Of a stretch of 64,000 bases of DNA, positions 8,231-17,533 are shown in pieces. Every line of letters starts with the position of its first letter. Positions within the stretch are counted from its first letter, which is position 1. The notes below the pieces were generated by a model. That model saw only the letters and a program-made list of their open reading frames with translations. It had not been told where the DNA came from and did no database searches. The position numbers and the translations under genes were made by a program. Source of the DNA: Odoribacter sp. (GTDB taxonomy: Bacteria; Bacteroidota; Bacteroidia; Bacteroidales; Marinifilaceae); assembly GCA_020024465.1 (NCBI GenBank), contig JAHHTT010000005.1, positions 1-64,000 of the forward strand. The letters run 5' to 3'.

Positions 8231-9415
8231 ATGAAATTTATTGTATATCTCATTGGTTATGTCATTTGGGTGTTTTCTCTGATAGTTCCCCGAAGTAAAA
8301 AAATATGGGTATTCGGTAGTCCCCGTGGAGCTTTTACGGATAATTCGAAATATCTTTTTATTCATGTATCAATATATAACAAGGAGGTGAAGCCTGTATG
8401 GATTTCATATAAATCTTCTACAGTAAAGCATGTGCAGGCGTTGGGATTGTGTGCCTATTCGATACTGTCTCTGCCAGGACTTTATTATGCTTTGAGAGGT
8501 GGCTATTATTTTTTCAATGCATATAGTTCAGATATTTGTTATTTTACCTCTGGAAGGGCAAAACGTGTTAATCTTTGGCACGGAGTGGGCTTGAAGAAAA
8601 TAGAATTCTGTACAGATAGAGGACCTTTATATAATCGCTATGTACGGAAGACTTTTAAAGAACGTTTTTATTATCCGCAGGTATATCTCCGGCCGGACAA
8701 TCTTATTTCGTCAACTCCTTTTCAGACAGTAAAATTTGCACAAGCATTTCGAATACATGAAGAACAGTGTTTGAATGTCGGTTATCCGAGAAATGATATT
8801 CTGTTGATGTCTGAAAATGAACGGAAGATATTTATATCTCGCTTTGCATCAGATAAGATGAAAGAATTGATAGAAAAATTTCAAACTTATAAGCGGGTAT
8901 TTCTATATATGCCTACTTGGAGAGAATCGCAACGGAAATTATTTGCCGAACATTTGGATTTAGAATCTTTGAATGAATTGATGAGGCAGAAGGAGTGTTT
9001 GCTAGTCTTGAAACCGCATCTCAATACGGTTGTTGAAGACCGGAATAAAATAACAAGCTATTCCAATATATTCTTGTTGGAAGGAGGGGAGGATATTTAT
9101 CCCCTATTAGCCTATACGGACATATTGATAACAGATTATTCATCGATATTATACGATTATCTTTTGTTGGACAACAAAGGAATTATTCTATATCTTTATG
9201 ATTATAAGGATTATGTGAAGGAGAGAGATTTTAATTATCCTTTTATGGAAAATGTAGTTGGCGAAGTGGCTTATACTTTTGCAGAACTGACTGCAGTAAT
9301 AGAAAGCGATATATATGATAAAAGCCGTTACGGATGGATGCGTGAACGTTTTTGGGGAGGATATGATGGACGAGCCTGTCAGATTATTACAGAATTATTT
9401 ATAAACAAACGATAA
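8231..9415 (+). CDS. TagB/TagF-like CDP-polyol phosphotransferase
   Basis: A 394-residue protein of the CDP-glycerol glycerophosphotransferase family (Glyphos_transf). Seen: an N-terminal hydrophobic helix, 'LWHGVGLKKIEF' with the family's catalytic-type His117, 'YMPTWRESQ', 'LVLKPHLN', and 'TDYSSILYDYLLLD' (residues ~301-314) in the nucleotide-binding part. Family enzymes transfer glycerol- or ribitol-phosphate from a CDP-linked donor to a growing polymer, as in teichoic acid and some Gram-negative capsules. A predicted CDP-ribitol enzyme is encoded two genes downstream, so ribitol-phosphate is the favoured donor. The single transferase module fits addition of one or a few units. The next gene follows after one base. 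Confidence 0.85.
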   Translation: MKFIVYLIGYVIWVFSLIVPRSKKIWVFGSPRGAFTDNSKYLFIHVSIYNKEVKPVWISYKSSTVKHVQALGLCAYSILSLPGLYYALRGGYYFFNAYSSDICYFTSGRAKRVNLWHGVGLKKIEFCTDRGPLYNRYVRKTFKERFYYPQVYLRPDNLISSTPFQTVKFAQAFRIHEEQCLNVGYPRNDILLMSENERKIFISRFASDKMKELIEKFQTYKRVFLYMPTWRESQRKLFAEHLDLESLNELMRQKECLLVLKPHLNTVVEDRNKITSYSNIFLLEGGEDIYPLLAYTDILITDYSSILYDYLLLDNKGIILYLYDYKDYVKERDFNYPFMENVVGEVAYTFAELTAVIESDIYDKSRYGWMRERFWGGYDGRACQIITELFINKR

Positions 9416-9416
9416 A

Positions 9417-10451
9417 ATGCAACCTTATTTCTCTATTATTATTCCGGTGTTTAACGGAGAGGCGAGACTTGCACCGACATTAGATAGTGTGTGCAGGCAG
9501 ACATTTCGTGATTTTGAAATAATAGTGGTTGATGATGGAAGTATGGATAATACTTCTAAAATTGTGTCCTGTTATTGTGAAAAATATTTGCAGCAAGTGT
9601 ATTATTTCTATAAAGAAAACGGAGGTGTTAGTTCTGCTAGAAATGTGGGACTTGAGAAGGCTGAAGGTGTATTTGTTATTTTTCTTGATAGTGATGATTT
9701 CTTGGATGAAAATTATTTACAAAAGATGTATGATGAATTGAAAGGGACGGACAAAAAGTGGGCATGTTGTGTCAATAAGGAAAACGGGAAGATAAACTGG
9801 TCCAGATTTACATACACGGGAGAAGGAGGATTGCTTAAATATATATTGGGAGGAGGAAATTTACCTCAAACGGCTTGTTGGGTAATTAAAAGATCATTAC
9901 TGACATGTTCCGGAATGTTTTTCGATGAGGAGATCAATTATACAGAAGATTATAATTTTTTCTGTAAATTATTGTATTATGCAGAAAGGATGGGAATAAA
10001 GGGAGGATATTTGAGAGAACCTTTGGTTGATTATAGTGTCTATTGTGGAACTTTGTGTCAAAGAGAAAGATTGTGGATAGATTTAAAGCATCTGGCGGAT
10101 GATTTTAAAAGTACAAAGGATATTTATCGCTACATCGAAAGAACAGGACGGGAGGATAGTGCTGTTTATTTGAGGCTTTTGCGGGTACGTTTAAAAAAGA
10201 AGTATCTGTATAATTTATGGGGGACGTTATTGCTTGGTGAGTTGGCAGATTTTAAGTGTTTGAGGCGAATGTATGTAGAGGATAAAAAAATTTATTCCTT
10301 GTTTGATATAGGATTAGGCATGAAATATTTCATTTGGGAATGGGCGACACGTCCGATAATATGTTATTTGACCCTTATATTGTATCCTTATAAACGTTTT
10401 CAGAAATTCAGACAGCGGAAAAAATATTCTTTAATGAATCGTCTCTGTTAG
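9417..10451 (+). CDS. Family 2 glycosyltransferase
   Basis: A 344-residue GT-A enzyme. The GT2 core is complete: 'SIIIPVFNGEARLAPTLDSV', 'EIIVVDDGSMDNT' with the first acidic pair, 'GVSSARNVGLEKA', and 'FLDSDDFLDENY' with the DxD metal site near residue 90. The C-terminal ~120 residues are basic and partly hydrophobic, suggesting membrane association. It starts one base after the stop of the TagF-like gene, so the two are translated together. The sugar it transfers cannot be read from the sequence. Confidence 0.88.
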   Translation: MQPYFSIIIPVFNGEARLAPTLDSVCRQTFRDFEIIVVDDGSMDNTSKIVSCYCEKYLQQVYYFYKENGGVSSARNVGLEKAEGVFVIFLDSDDFLDENYLQKMYDELKGTDKKWACCVNKENGKINWSRFTYTGEGGLLKYILGGGNLPQTACWVIKRSLLTCSGMFFDEEINYTEDYNFFCKLLYYAERMGIKGGYLREPLVDYSVYCGTLCQRERLWIDLKHLADDFKSTKDIYRYIERTGREDSAVYLRLLRVRLKKKYLYNLWGTLLLGELADFKCLRRMYVEDKKIYSLFDIGLGMKYFIWEWATRPIICYLTLILYPYKRFQKFRQRKKYSLMNRLC

Positions 10452-10471
10452 GTATATGATATTTTTTTGTC

Positions 10472-10479
10472 TATTTTTG
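10472..10479 (+). promoter_or_regulatory. Possible -7 box before the CDP-ribitol enzyme gene
   Basis: TATTTTTG in the 57-base gap before the cytidylyltransferase-reductase gene matches TAnnTTTG. The gap is longer than others in the operon, so a secondary promoter is plausible; no matching -33 element was seen. Confidence 0.3.
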
Positions 10480-10508
10480 TTACACTATTTACCAATAAGT
10501 CAGAGTAA

Positions 10509-11870
10509 ATGAATATAGCTGTAATATTGGCGGGTGGCGTTGGCAGTCGATTGGATAGCAGTCATCCCAAGCAATTTTTTAAAGTAGCTGGTAAAACAGT
10601 CATTGAACATACAATAGAAATTTTCGAACGTAATGTATTAATTAATGAGATTGCAGTAGTGATTAATCCGGCCTATCTGACAACAATAGAAGAGATTGTT
10701 CTTAAAAACGGTTGGAGAAAAGTCCGTAAGATACTGAAAGGAGGAGCAGAGCGTTATCATTCCAGCATGGCTGCGATTGAAGCTTATACCGGATTGCGGG
10801 GTGTGAATTTGATTTTTCATGATGCCGTGCGTCCCTTGATAACAGATAGAATCATTAATGACACAATACATATGTTGGATACTTATAACGCTGTTGATGT
10901 CGCAGTTCCGGCAGTAGATACAATTATCTCTGTCAATGGAGATTTTATCGATGCTATTCCTGACAGAAATAAATTGCGAAGGGGACAGACTCCACAGGGT
11001 TTTAAATTGGAAACAATTCGTGAGGCATATCGATATGCATTACAGGATCCGGCTTTTAAATCGACAGATGATTGTGGGGTGGTATTGAGATATTTACCTG
11101 ATGAAAGGATATATGTCGTTCGAGGAGAAGAGTCAAATATGAAATTGACATATAAGGAGGATTCTTATCTGTTGGATAAATTGTTTCAGCTGCATTCGTT
11201 TTCCTTACAAGAGCAAGAAAACGCTTTTAGCAAATTGAAGAATAAGGTTTTGGTGATTTTTGGAGGGAGTTATGGTATTGGAGCTGAAATGGCAGAGATT
11301 GCCCAAAAGTATGGAGCTAAAGTACACTGTTTTTCTCGTTCCATGAATGGTGTGGATATCGCTTCATTGGAAGATGTAAGAAAAAGTCTTCAGCATGTGG
11401 CTGCAGAAGAGGAGAGAATAGATTACGTTGTGAATACGGCAGCCTTGCTTATACGGGAACCTTTAAATAATATGACATATGCAGATGTTTGTAATGTTAT
11501 CAATGTTAACTATTTAGGTATGGTAAATGTTGCATTGGAAAGCTTTCCATATTTAAAGGATTCTAAAGGGGCGTTATTGTTTTATACTTCTAGTTCTTAT
11601 ACTCGTGGACGGGCTTTTTATAGCCTTTATTCTTCTACGAAAGCAGCTGTAGTCAATTTTGTGCAGGCTATTTCTCAAGAATGGGAGTCGAACGGGATTC
11701 GGGTGAATTGTATTAATCCGGAACGAACAAAAACGCCTATGCGGGTAAAAAATTTTGGTATAGAGGATGATTCTACGCTTTTGAAAGCAGAAACGGTAGC
11801 GACAGAATCACTGAAGACTCTTTTATCTGATTTTACTGGTCAAGTGATAGATGTTAAATTGAATAAATAG
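10509..11870 (+). CDS. Fused CDP-ribitol pyrophosphorylase and SDR reductase
   Basis: A 453-residue two-domain enzyme. Residues 1-~230 are an IspD/TarI-type cytidylyltransferase: 'VILAGGVGSRLDSSHPKQFF', 'FHDAVRPLIT', 'VPAVDTII' and 'RGQTPQGFKL'. Residues ~245-453 are a short-chain dehydrogenase: the nucleotide loop 'IFGGSYGIGAEMAE' and the catalytic Tyr374-x3-Lys378 in 'YSSTKAAVV'. This order matches Acs1/Bcs1 of Haemophilus influenzae, where the reductase turns ribulose 5-phosphate into ribitol 5-phosphate and the other domain makes CDP-ribitol. A plain ispD call would be wrong because of the reductase and the glycan-locus context. Activity on ribulose 5-phosphate is inferred from the architecture. 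Confidence 0.85.
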   Translation: MNIAVILAGGVGSRLDSSHPKQFFKVAGKTVIEHTIEIFERNVLINEIAVVINPAYLTTIEEIVLKNGWRKVRKILKGGAERYHSSMAAIEAYTGLRGVNLIFHDAVRPLITDRIINDTIHMLDTYNAVDVAVPAVDTIISVNGDFIDAIPDRNKLRRGQTPQGFKLETIREAYRYALQDPAFKSTDDCGVVLRYLPDERIYVVRGEESNMKLTYKEDSYLLDKLFQLHSFSLQEQENAFSKLKNKVLVIFGGSYGIGAEMAEIAQKYGAKVHCFSRSMNGVDIASLEDVRKSLQHVAAEEERIDYVVNTAALLIREPLNNMTYADVCNVINVNYLGMVNVALESFPYLKDSKGALLFYTSSSYTRGRAFYSLYSSTKAAVVNFVQAISQEWESNGIRVNCINPERTKTPMRVKNFGIEDDSTLLKAETVATESLKTLLSDFTGQVIDVKLNK

Positions 11871-11889
11871 TAATTTTTAATCAACTGAT

Positions 11890-14370
11890 ATGAAAACAGT
11901 TTCGATAATCTGGACAAAGATACGTTCTCATGTATATGCCTGTCTTTTCTTTTTGATTATTTCAATGATATATTTTGTCCCTAAATTTCAAGGGATGCAA
12001 CTGCGGCAGGGTGATGTGGAAAAATATATAGAGGTATCTCGGGAAGCTAGAGAATATTATGAAAAAGAAGGCGAAGGAACATCTTGGACCGGAACTGTTT
12101 TTTCTGGAATGCCAACTTATGCTATTACTACGCAGGGAGGTCCCGTAAATTTTTTGGATTATTTGGAAAAGCCATTTAAAGACTTGGGTGGTTCGGATTG
12201 TGGCGTCGTATTTTTTTCTTTATTATCGTGCTATTTTTTGATGTTGTTGTTAGGTGCCAATATTTCAGTGGCAATATTAGGGGCAATTGCTTTTTCTTTT
12301 TCATCATATAGCTTGATTATTCTGCAGGCGGGGCATATTACAAAGGCATGGGCAATGGCTTATATGCCGCTGATTTTATCAGGGTTTGTATTAGTGTTGA
12401 GGCAAAAATATCTTATAGGAGGTTTTATATTTGCTTTGACATTAGCTTTACAGATAAAGAATAACCATCCTCAGATTACTTATTATTTGGCATTGTTTTG
12501 CTGTATTATTTATATCGGATATGTAATTAATAATATTCGTTTGAAAAGTTGGCGGCCGATTGGAATTTCTTTTGCGACTTTAACTGGGGGAATTTTAGTT
12601 GCTTGTCTATGTAATATGGGACCTTTATATGCCAATTATGAACTTTCCAAGGAAAGTATTCGAGGACGTTCGGAATTGGCTCACCATGTGGATGGAAAGA
12701 CCGACAAGTCAAGCGGATTAGATAAAGATTATGCTTTTGCTTGGAGTTATGGCATCGGAGAAACGTTTACTTTCTTAATTCCTGATTTTTATGGCGGTGC
12801 ATCCGGAGGGATTTTAGGTAGTGATTCGAATGTGGCTAAGGAACTGTATAAACAAGGATATCAAGTACCTAATCCATTGCAGTCATATACTTATTGGGGG
12901 AATCAGCCTTTTACGGCAGGACCGGTTTATTTGGGAGCTATCGTCTGTATGCTTTTTGTGCTGGGACTTTTTGTTATTAGACATCCGTTGAAATGGTGGA
13001 TGGTAGGTGGAATGGTTCTCTTTGTCTTTTTGAGTTGGGGGCGAAATCTTGATAGCTTTAACACTTTGATTTTCCATTATTTACCTTTTTATAATAAATT
13101 CCGTACCGTCTCAATGGCTTTGGTGATTCCTCAATTGATTTTTGCTGTTATTGCAGTGTGGGGTTTGGTAGACCTTTCCCGAAGGAAAAATGAGAAGCAG
13201 CAATTATTGAAGGCATTGTATTATGCGGTAGGTGTCACGGGCGGATTATGTCTGTTTTTTGCTTTTTTTGCACCCATGGATTTTCGTTCAGATTTGGATG
13301 TTCAATATGGAATGCCGGAATGGTATATGAATGCCTTGACTGAGGATCGTGCAGCCTTGCTCCGTATGGATGCTTATCGTTCGTTGTTGTTTATTTTATC
13401 AGGAGGTATTTGTTTGTATCTCTATATAAAAAATGATAAACCTTCCCGTTATTTGCCTTATATTTTATCTTTACTTGTCTTGACTGACTTGTGGGGTGTA
13501 GATAAGCGTTACCTGAACAGTTCACACTTTGTAAAGGCTAATGTTGCTCAACAAATGCGCATACCTTCGGTTGCAGATCGGATGATTATGCAGGATACTG
13601 CTCCTTCTTATCGTGTATTATCGATAAATGATCCATTTAATGATGGCGGACCTTCCTATTTTCATAAGAGTATCGGAGGGTATCATGCTGCAAAATTGCG
13701 TCGTTATCAAGATTTGATAGAGATGAAGTTAGTTCCCGAAATCGAGTTGTTGAAGAGACAATTAGCAAATGTTTCTTCTGCAGAAGAGGCAGAAGAAACT
13801 TTTAAAGCTGTGCCCGGGTTGAATATGTTGAATATGCGTTACTTGATACTCGATCCAAATCATGCTCCATTAAAAAATCCGTATGCGAATGGAAATGCTT
13901 GGTTTGTGTCTAAAGTGCAGGTTGTTGATGATGCTAATGAAGAAATGCTTGCTTTGAAAACAAGTAATCCTCGAGAAGTTGCTTTGGTGGATAAGCGTTT
14001 TGAGGCTCTGTTAAGTCAGAAAGAGTGGACATTGGATTCGATGGCAACAGTTAAATTAATTTCCTATAAACCCAATTATTTAGAGTATGAATATAAATCA
14101 TCGCAGCCCGGTGTGATATTATTTTCAGAGGTTTATTATCCCCATGGCTGGAAAGTTTTGATAGACGGGAGGCCTGCGGAACATTTTAGGGCAAATTGGA
14201 TCTTAAGAGGAATGGAAGTGCCTGCCGGTGAACATAAAGTTTTCTTTTATTTCTATCCGGATGTTTATATGACAGGCCGATGGATAGGGACGATTTGTTC
14301 TGGCTTGTTGGTATTGATTTTGATTTTAGTTATTTTCCGTTATGGGAAAAGATTGCAGAGTAGGCTCTGA
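11890..14370 (+). CDS. YfhO-like membrane glycosyltransferase
   Basis: An 826-residue protein with about 12 hydrophobic segments in residues 15-540 and a large soluble part near 550-785, then a final membrane helix. The extracytoplasmic loop after the first helix ('GDVEKYIEVSREAREYYEKEG') and 'GTVFSGMPTYAI' are typical of the YfhO/GT-C-like family of Bacteroidota. In Firmicutes, YfhO proteins add sugars to lipoteichoic acid at the outer face of the membrane using lipid-linked donors. Here a role in decorating the predicted ribitol-phosphate glycan is an inference. It lies 19 bases after the CDP-ribitol gene, and only 14 bases separate it from the convergent next gene. Confidence 0.7.
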   Translation: MKTVSIIWTKIRSHVYACLFFLIISMIYFVPKFQGMQLRQGDVEKYIEVSREAREYYEKEGEGTSWTGTVFSGMPTYAITTQGGPVNFLDYLEKPFKDLGGSDCGVVFFSLLSCYFLMLLLGANISVAILGAIAFSFSSYSLIILQAGHITKAWAMAYMPLILSGFVLVLRQKYLIGGFIFALTLALQIKNNHPQITYYLALFCCIIYIGYVINNIRLKSWRPIGISFATLTGGILVACLCNMGPLYANYELSKESIRGRSELAHHVDGKTDKSSGLDKDYAFAWSYGIGETFTFLIPDFYGGASGGILGSDSNVAKELYKQGYQVPNPLQSYTYWGNQPFTAGPVYLGAIVCMLFVLGLFVIRHPLKWWMVGGMVLFVFLSWGRNLDSFNTLIFHYLPFYNKFRTVSMALVIPQLIFAVIAVWGLVDLSRRKNEKQQLLKALYYAVGVTGGLCLFFAFFAPMDFRSDLDVQYGMPEWYMNALTEDRAALLRMDAYRSLLFILSGGICLYLYIKNDKPSRYLPYILSLLVLTDLWGVDKRYLNSSHFVKANVAQQMRIPSVADRMIMQDTAPSYRVLSINDPFNDGGPSYFHKSIGGYHAAKLRRYQDLIEMKLVPEIELLKRQLANVSSAEEAEETFKAVPGLNMLNMRYLILDPNHAPLKNPYANGNAWFVSKVQVVDDANEEMLALKTSNPREVALVDKRFEALLSQKEWTLDSMATVKLISYKPNYLEYEYKSSQPGVILFSEVYYPHGWKVLIDGRPAEHFRANWILRGMEVPAGEHKVFFYFYPDVYMTGRWIGTICSGLLVLILILVIFRYGKRLQSRL

Positions 14371-14384
14371 GTAAAAATGGTAAT

Positions 14385-15305
14385 TTAGTTGTTTAATAAA
14401 TGTTGTAGAAATGTATTTTTTCGTTTGTATGCATCCGGACTAAGTTTGTAGGTCAGTTTGTGTACGGACGAAATCTGTTTTATCTGTTCCCAGCGTTCTG
14501 TATAATACGGCATTGTGATTTCTGCAGAAAGAGTGTGTGGTATGCTGTTATTAAAATAGGGAATAGTTGTCCATTGTTCCTTCAAATTTGTCCTGCTGTC
14601 AATGGCAATGGAAAATAGCAGGTGGAATAAGTAATAGTGGCATAGCCATGTATGATGTTTCCAATATTCTGTGATGAGTTGTTGTGTTCGGACAATAATT
14701 TCGTGATTGGGTTGTGCAGAAATAAACCAGCTGCTCATTTTTATTGGTTCTGTTCCTGAAAAGGATGTTTTATAACAAAACAGAGGAGTGTTTAGAGTAT
14801 ATGCTGGTAGCGGTCCTGTGAGATAAACTGTAGCGTCAATCCAAATCCCTCCATATTGTGCCAATAGGTATATGCGGATGATATCAGAGAAGTGAGTGTT
14901 GGTTATTCTTCCTTTGGCTTTATTTTTTAAGATAAAATCAGGGAATGTTATATAGTGGGATAAATTATCGTTTGTAATAATAATAACCTCTTTGTCGTTG
15001 GCGTATTTACGGATAGAAGCAATGCATTTTTTTACTAAAAGAGGTGCATTTTCTTCTCCTTGTAGCCAACAGACCCATATCTTATTTGGGTTGGGATTGG
15101 GACTGGTCATTAGAGAAGAGTAATGATGTTCAAAGCATGCATATTTTTTTTGTAGGTGCTTGCTTATTTTGTATAGCCATATTTGTTCAAGGAGGCTTTG
15201 ATCTTTTATGTAATGTAATCGATCAATTAATCGCCATACTTCGGCAAAGCTGTAGCGGAAGCCTTTTTGTTTTAGAATATTTCTGTATGTAGTTAATGAA
15301 CGCAT
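14385..15305 (-). CDS. Capsular polysaccharide synthesis protein, GT32-like
   Basis: A 306-residue protein of the Caps_synth/GT32 type. Key features are 'KIWVCWLQGEENAPLLVKKCIASI', 'VIIITNDNLSHYI', and the DxD-containing region 'HFSDIIRIYLLAQYGGIWIDATV', which is the hallmark of this group. 'FCYKTSFSGTEPIKMSSWFI' follows as in related mannosyl/galactosyl transferases. It is transcribed leftward behind the GT2 gene (13-base gap), forming a two-gene minus-strand unit inside the locus. The donor sugar is unknown. Confidence 0.8.
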   Translation of the reverse strand: MRSLTTYRNILKQKGFRYSFAEVWRLIDRLHYIKDQSLLEQIWLYKISKHLQKKYACFEHHYSSLMTSPNPNPNKIWVCWLQGEENAPLLVKKCIASIRKYANDKEVIIITNDNLSHYITFPDFILKNKAKGRITNTHFSDIIRIYLLAQYGGIWIDATVYLTGPLPAYTLNTPLFCYKTSFSGTEPIKMSSWFISAQPNHEIIVRTQQLITEYWKHHTWLCHYYLFHLLFSIAIDSRTNLKEQWTTIPYFNNSIPHTLSAEITMPYYTERWEQIKQISSVHKLTYKLSPDAYKRKNTFLQHLLNN

Positions 15306-15317
15306 AGGGGCAAGTGG

Positions 15318-16226
15318 TTAATGTGAGAGTAGAGCTTGACTGACAAACCAGCGGAAATAGAGTAGTATTTCACCTTTATGCGGCATACCGATAAGGATAT
15401 AGCCGATACATAATACGATGGAGGCTGTCCATTTTATAAATTCCATACCTAACGCCTTGATATAGGCTGTGCGAGAAATTTTTATAGTTCTGAGTTGTTC
15501 GCTTTTCCCTACTCCTCGGGCTAATTTTTTGATGTATTCGCGGGTCGTTCTTTTTTCTGGAATAACATGTAATACCTCTATTTCAGGGAAGTATAAAATA
15601 TTCTTGTGTGCTTTTTTTAGACGGTTGAAAAGCTCTTTTTCTTCTCCTCCCATTAAATTATCTTTGCTGCGACCTAAAGAGGTATTGAATAAACCTTCCG
15701 GTAGAGCAGAACGTTTGATTCCCATATTGGCTCCTATCGGATAGGATTTTCCTTTGAATATACATACTTTTTCACCTTTATTGATAGCAGAGACCCATGA
15801 ATAAGTCCATTTACCTAACCATTGCGGAGGTGTGTTGTTTTCGAATAAAGGTTTTATTTTGCCTCCGAAAGCATCAGTGTCTGGGTATGCTTCCAAATAA
15901 TCAGCCAGGCGTTGCAGGTAATTGTTGCTGATAAATGAGTCGTCATCTAAAAATACCAGAACCTCACCATTTGACTCAAGGATTCCTCGATTCCGGGCAT
16001 AGGATAATCCTTGCGTACTTTCTATATAATAGTGGTAATTTACATCTGGAAAATCTTGATAAAACCGTTGGCACTCTTTGTCCGTTCGGTCGGTACTATT
16101 GTTGTTTATTAGTATAATTTCATACTTGTCGGTAGGGTAAGTATTCTTTGCTATTCGTGATAGAGTTTCATAGATGAATTTATCCCGATTATAAGTGCAG
16201 ACAATGACTGAAATTTTAATATCCAT
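15318..16226 (-). CDS. Family 2 glycosyltransferase
   Basis: A 302-residue GT-A enzyme with 'ISVIVCTYNRDKFIYETLSR', 'EIILINNNSTDRT', 'GLSYARNRGI' and 'VLVFLDDDSFIS' containing the metal-binding DDD. A hydrophobic C-terminal segment (~residues 262-285) suggests a membrane anchor. The '..GANMGIKRSAL' and 'GGEEKELFNRLKKA' motifs resemble rhamnosyl- and chain-elongating GT2 members. It leads the minus-strand pair with the GT32-like gene and has its own -7 box. Confidence 0.85.
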   Translation of the reverse strand: MDIKISVIVCTYNRDKFIYETLSRIAKNTYPTDKYEIILINNNSTDRTDKECQRFYQDFPDVNYHYYIESTQGLSYARNRGILESNGEVLVFLDDDSFISNNYLQRLADYLEAYPDTDAFGGKIKPLFENNTPPQWLGKWTYSWVSAINKGEKVCIFKGKSYPIGANMGIKRSALPEGLFNTSLGRSKDNLMGGEEKELFNRLKKAHKNILYFPEIEVLHVIPEKRTTREYIKKLARGVGKSEQLRTIKISRTAYIKALGMEFIKWTASIVLCIGYILIGMPHKGEILLYFRWFVSQALLSH

Positions 16227-16250
16227 ATTTTCGAACTATCTTTGATATGC

Positions 16251-16258
16251 CAAAGATA
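16251..16258 (-). promoter_or_regulatory. -7 box for the minus-strand glycosyltransferase pair
   Basis: TATCTTTG on the minus strand matches TAnnTTTG and sits 25 bases before the GT2 start. It is back-to-back with a plus-strand box at 16298-16305. Confidence 0.55.
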
Positions 16259-16297
16259 ATAATTACACTTGTAAAAACATAAAATCGATTAATTTAC

Positions 16298-16305
16298 TAA
16301 TTTTG
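16298..16305 (+). promoter_or_regulatory. -7 box for the last glycosyltransferase gene
   Basis: TAATTTTG matches TAnnTTTG, 18 bases before the start of the GT4 gene. The -33 region is AT-rich without a clear TTTG. Confidence 0.45.
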
Positions 16306-16323
16306 ATTTGAAATTGAATTTTT

Positions 16324-17463
16324 ATGAAGATAGTTATTTTAGGTCCTGCAAATCCATATAGAGGCGGTATAGCAGCTTTGAATGAAAGGTTGGCTGTTGA
16401 ATTTATAAGGGGAGGACATGAGGTTATAGTGTTTAATTTTAAATTACAATATCCGGGATTTCTTTTTCCCGGAAAGACTCAGTTTACGGATGACCCTGCT
16501 CCTGAAGGCGTGAAAATACTTCCTCGCGTAAATTCTATAAATCCTTTTAATTGGTGGATGGTTGGCAGGGAGTTGAAACATTTGTCTCCTGATATGATTA
16601 TTGTGCGTTACTGGTTACCTTTTATGGGACCGTCTTTAGGCTCAATTTGTCGTATTGTGAGAAAGAACGGACATACTAGGGTAATTTGTATTGCGGATAA
16701 TATTATTCCTCATGAATCAAGGCCGGGAGATCGTCTTTTTACCAATTATTTTGTAAAAGGTGTGGATGGTTATATTGCAATGTCTCGTGAGGTATTTAAA
16801 GATATTGACTTATTCGTTAAACATCCGGTAAAGCGTATGGCTGCGCATCCGGTTTATGACCATTACGGGACAATTGTTTCTCGGGAAACGGCTATAAAAA
16901 CTTTGGGATTATCGTCCGATTATCGTTATTTACTGTTTTTCGGATTTATCCGTGATTATAAAGGCTTGGATTTGTTATTGGAAGCTATGGCAGACAGTCG
17001 TTTGAAAAGTAAGCCCGTGAAATTGATTATAGCTGGGGAATATTATGGTAATCAAGATAAGTATGAGGCATTGATTAAAAAATTTAATTTGGAAGAGCGA
17101 TTGGTTTTATGTACAGATTATATACGAGCAGATGAAATAAATAATTTTTTTTGTGCTGCAGACATTGTTGTTCAGCCGTATAAATCAGCAACACAAAGTG
17201 GGATTACCCAAATTGGTTATCATTTTGACAAACCGATGCTTGTAACTGATGTCGGTGGTTTGGCAGAGATTATTTCAGATAAAAAGTCAGGCTATGTCGT
17301 ATCTCCTTGCAGTAATGCGATCGCTGATGCGATTGTTGATTTTTATGATGGGCATAGAGAAGAATCGTTTGTGCTGGAAACACGGAAATTAAAGAAGAAC
17401 TTTTCCTGGGATAATCTGACGATGAAGATAATGGAGGTTTATAAGGAAATAAGAAAATCATAA
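16324..17463 (+). CDS. Family 4 glycosyltransferase
   Basis: A 379-residue GT-B enzyme. It opens with 'VILGPANPYRGGIAALNERLA', a glycine-rich acceptor-domain loop, and has the GT4 donor half with 'YLLFFGFIRDYKGLDLLLEA', 'KLIIAGEYYG' and 'DIVVQPYKSATQSGITQIGY' leading into the nucleotide-sugar site. It is a monocistronic gene with its own -7 box and a strong terminator behind it, and it closes the glycan locus. Acceptor and donor are not predictable from sequence alone. Confidence 0.85.
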   Translation: MKIVILGPANPYRGGIAALNERLAVEFIRGGHEVIVFNFKLQYPGFLFPGKTQFTDDPAPEGVKILPRVNSINPFNWWMVGRELKHLSPDMIIVRYWLPFMGPSLGSICRIVRKNGHTRVICIADNIIPHESRPGDRLFTNYFVKGVDGYIAMSREVFKDIDLFVKHPVKRMAAHPVYDHYGTIVSRETAIKTLGLSSDYRYLLFFGFIRDYKGLDLLLEAMADSRLKSKPVKLIIAGEYYGNQDKYEALIKKFNLEERLVLCTDYIRADEINNFFCAADIVVQPYKSATQSGITQIGYHFDKPMLVTDVGGLAEIISDKKSGYVVSPCSNAIADAIVDFYDGHREESFVLETRKLKKNFSWDNLTMKIMEVYKEIRKS

Positions 17464-17475
17464 AAGGAAATAAAA

Positions 17476-17515
17476 AAAGGCTAAAAGCAATTTCTAAACC
17501 TCGCTTTTAGCCTTT
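17476..17515. terminator. Bidirectional Rho-independent terminator
   Basis: A perfect 13-bp stem (AAAGGCTAAAAGC against GCTTTTAGCCTTT) with a 14-base loop lies between two convergent genes. A/T tails occur on both sides, so it can end the glycosyltransferase and the PpiD-like transcripts. Confidence 0.85.
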
Positions 17516-17533
17516 AATTTCTATCGCTATATT

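Noticed and set aside
10509..11870. A plain ispD (isoprenoid pathway) assignment for the cytidylyltransferase.
   Set aside because: A fused reductase domain and a glycan-locus position favour CDP-ribitol synthesis.
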